A stretch of 7,979 nt of DNA. It comes from Chloroflexota bacterium (GTDB taxonomy: Bacteria > Chloroflexota > Anaerolineae > Aggregatilineales > UBA3940). A model generated the notes under the pieces. That model worked only from the letters and a program-made list of their open reading frames with translations. It was not told the DNA's origin and searched no databases. A program made the translations under genes and the position numbers. The stretch's first letter is position 1; each line of letters opens with the position of its first letter. The stretch lies in contig JAHEME010000109.1 of assembly GCA_024643825.1 (NCBI GenBank), positions 1-7,979 of the forward strand. The letters are read 5' to 3'. Shown piece after piece: positions 6,766 to 7,979 of the stretch.

Positions 6766-7979
6766 ATGAGATTTCACACTTCTGCCATCATCAAAGCTGC
6801 GAACCTTGCCCTCCTCGGCTTGCTTCTTCTAACCGTATCGCATGGAGGTCAGTCCGTGCGTGCTCAGGGCTTGATCAACGCGCGCTTCGGGCTGTCGAAC
6901 GCCTATCAGAATCCGCAGGCCGCGCTGGAATCCGGCGCAGGCTGGGAACTCGTCACCCTGCACTGGAGCCAGATTCAACCCAATGGCCCCACCGATTGGA
7001 ACCCCGACCCGGAGCTTACCCAGTGGCTCACGGATTCTCGCTCCGCCGGGCGTGAAGTCGTCGCGGTGGTGGTCGATACGCCCGCGTGGGCTACCTCCGG
7101 CGATCCAGGGGTAGGCGTACCGCGCGGGTTATATCTACCCGTTGCTGATGCTGGCAATGTCTGGGCTGGATTCATGAACCGTGCCGCCAATTACTATGGC
7201 ACGCGTGGCATCAACCGCTGGGTGATCTGGCGCAATTCAGACATCGTCCCTGGCGCGAGCGATGCTACCTGGGAAGGCAGCCTTGAGGAATACTATCAGC
7301 TTATTAAAGTAGCGTACCTGGCGGTGCGGCAGGGCAATCCCAGTGCGTTGATCCATCTGGGCGGCGTGGGTGATTATGATCCCAACTGGTTCAGCCGCTT
7401 CCTGGAGATCGCCCTCGATGATCCCACGGCTCCTGCAAATAACTACTATTTTGACGTGGCGACCCTGCACGTGTACGACTCGCCGGAGCGAGTCTACACC
7501 CTGATGCGTAATCACTTCTTTGTGATGGATCAGAAGGGCATCCCTCTCAAGGAAGTCTGGATTAACGAGACCAATGCGCGCCCGGCGGTAGACCCAGCCT
7601 ATGCGTCGGATGTCACCTTCCGCGATCACCCCCGTACGACGGTCGATCAGCAGGCGGCCTTCCTTGTGCAAGCCTATGCGCTGGCCTTTGCCGCCAATCG
7701 AGGAGCACGCATCGGCACATATCGGCTGACCGACGACCTGGCAGCAGACGGGCAGCAGGCATTCGGCCTGCTCCGCACGGATGGATCTGCACGCCCGGCG
7801 TATGATGCTTACCAGTTGATCGCACAGCAGTTCAATGGGTTCATCTTTGCGCGCCGTGTCGATGAAGAAACCGCCCCCCTGATCGACTATGTGCGCCTGA
7901 CTTTTACAACCAGAGTAACCCACGTCGTGTGGGCGCATACCGAGCAGAATGCCACGCTGGTAATTCCTGCCCGTACCAC
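6766..7979 (+). CDS. Secreted glycoside hydrolase-like TIM-barrel protein, C-terminus beyond window, atypical acid/base site
   Basis: The frame stays open from ATG 6766 to the window end (404 codons seen). Residues 1-33 form a signal peptide: basic start, hydrophobic ALLGLLLLTV, and probable cleavage after VRA. The mature part resembles clan GH-A glycosidases of the GH5/GH39 kind: FGLSNAYQNP near the start, ELVTLHWSQIQP (60-71), VVVDTPAWA (101-109), NYYFDVATLHVYDSP (226-240) and VWINETNARP (264-273). Glu268 in INETN sits where the nucleophile is expected. The usual acid/base segment IWNEPD is instead IWRNSD (154-159), so Glu is replaced by Asn157. The protein may therefore be non-hydrolytic or use another residue. 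It would act outside the cytoplasm on a glycan I cannot identify. GAAAG (6757-6761) is a weak ribosome-binding site. The gene lies 21 bases after the epimerase. Confidence 0.85.
   Translation, partial: MRFHTSAIIKAANLALLGLLLLTVSHGGQSVRAQGLINARFGLSNAYQNPQAALESGAGWELVTLHWSQIQPNGPTDWNPDPELTQWLTDSRSAGREVVAVVVDTPAWATSGDPGVGVPRGLYLPVADAGNVWAGFMNRAANYYGTRGINRWVIWRNSDIVPGASDATWEGSLEEYYQLIKVAYLAVRQGNPSALIHLGGVGDYDPNWFSRFLEIALDDPTAPANNYYFDVATLHVYDSPERVYTLMRNHFFVMDQKGIPLKEVWINETNARPAVDPAYASDVTFRDHPRTTVDQQAAFLVQAYALAFAANRGARIGTYRLTDDLAADGQQAFGLLRTDGSARPAYDAYQLIAQQFNGFIFARRVDEETAPLIDYVRLTFTTRVTHVVWAHTEQNATLVIPART

Noticed and set aside
7237..7938. A 233-codon open frame on the - strand
   Set aside because: It lies wholly antisense to the glycosidase-like gene, which has clear motifs and a signal peptide. 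The antisense product shows no recognisable domain.

Overview
This 7,979-base window is ordinary bacterial chromosome with moderately high GC. It carries six recognisable genes and perhaps the last codons of a seventh. Several features point, by inference, to Chloroflexota, possibly Anaerolineae: a membrane-anchored toastrack protein with a LiaF-like N-terminus, a DUF2270 protein, and a secreted TIM-barrel protein of a type I associate with that phylum. No marker gene here settles the taxonomy. I see no mobile element, CRISPR array, tRNA or rRNA.

Layout. Bases 1-42 may be the 3' end of a gene entering from the left. A + strand gene for a two-helix membrane protein with a toastrack-type C-terminal region follows (164-950). 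As sequenced it is broken by one extra G in a G8 run at 185-192. A strong bidirectional terminator (968-998) separates it from a convergent - strand gene for an SLC13-type permease with two central RCK_C domains (1004-2812). That gene diverges, across a compact promoter region, from a + strand gene for a DUF2270 membrane protein with a C-terminal DUF2179-like domain (2900-3982). A probable promoter then leads into recJ (4056-5774), a UDP-glucuronate 4-epimerase-like sugar epimerase (5791-6744) and a secreted glycosidase-like protein (6766 to the window end, incomplete). The last three genes are 16 and 21 bases apart and are probably cotranscribed.

How the genes may work together. The divergent permease and DUF2270-DUF2179 genes both encode membrane proteins with a small soluble domain of a type linked to ligand sensing, and they share one intergenic region. 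Common control is a reasonable but untested idea. RecJ is a DNA repair exonuclease with no obvious link to the sugar-metabolism genes behind it. The epimerase and the glycosidase-like protein could both act on extracellular polysaccharide.

The points most worth a second look are the G8 frameshift, the DUF2270-DUF2179 fusion, and the loss of the expected acid/base glutamate in the glycosidase-like protein. I found no convincing new multi-gene system.
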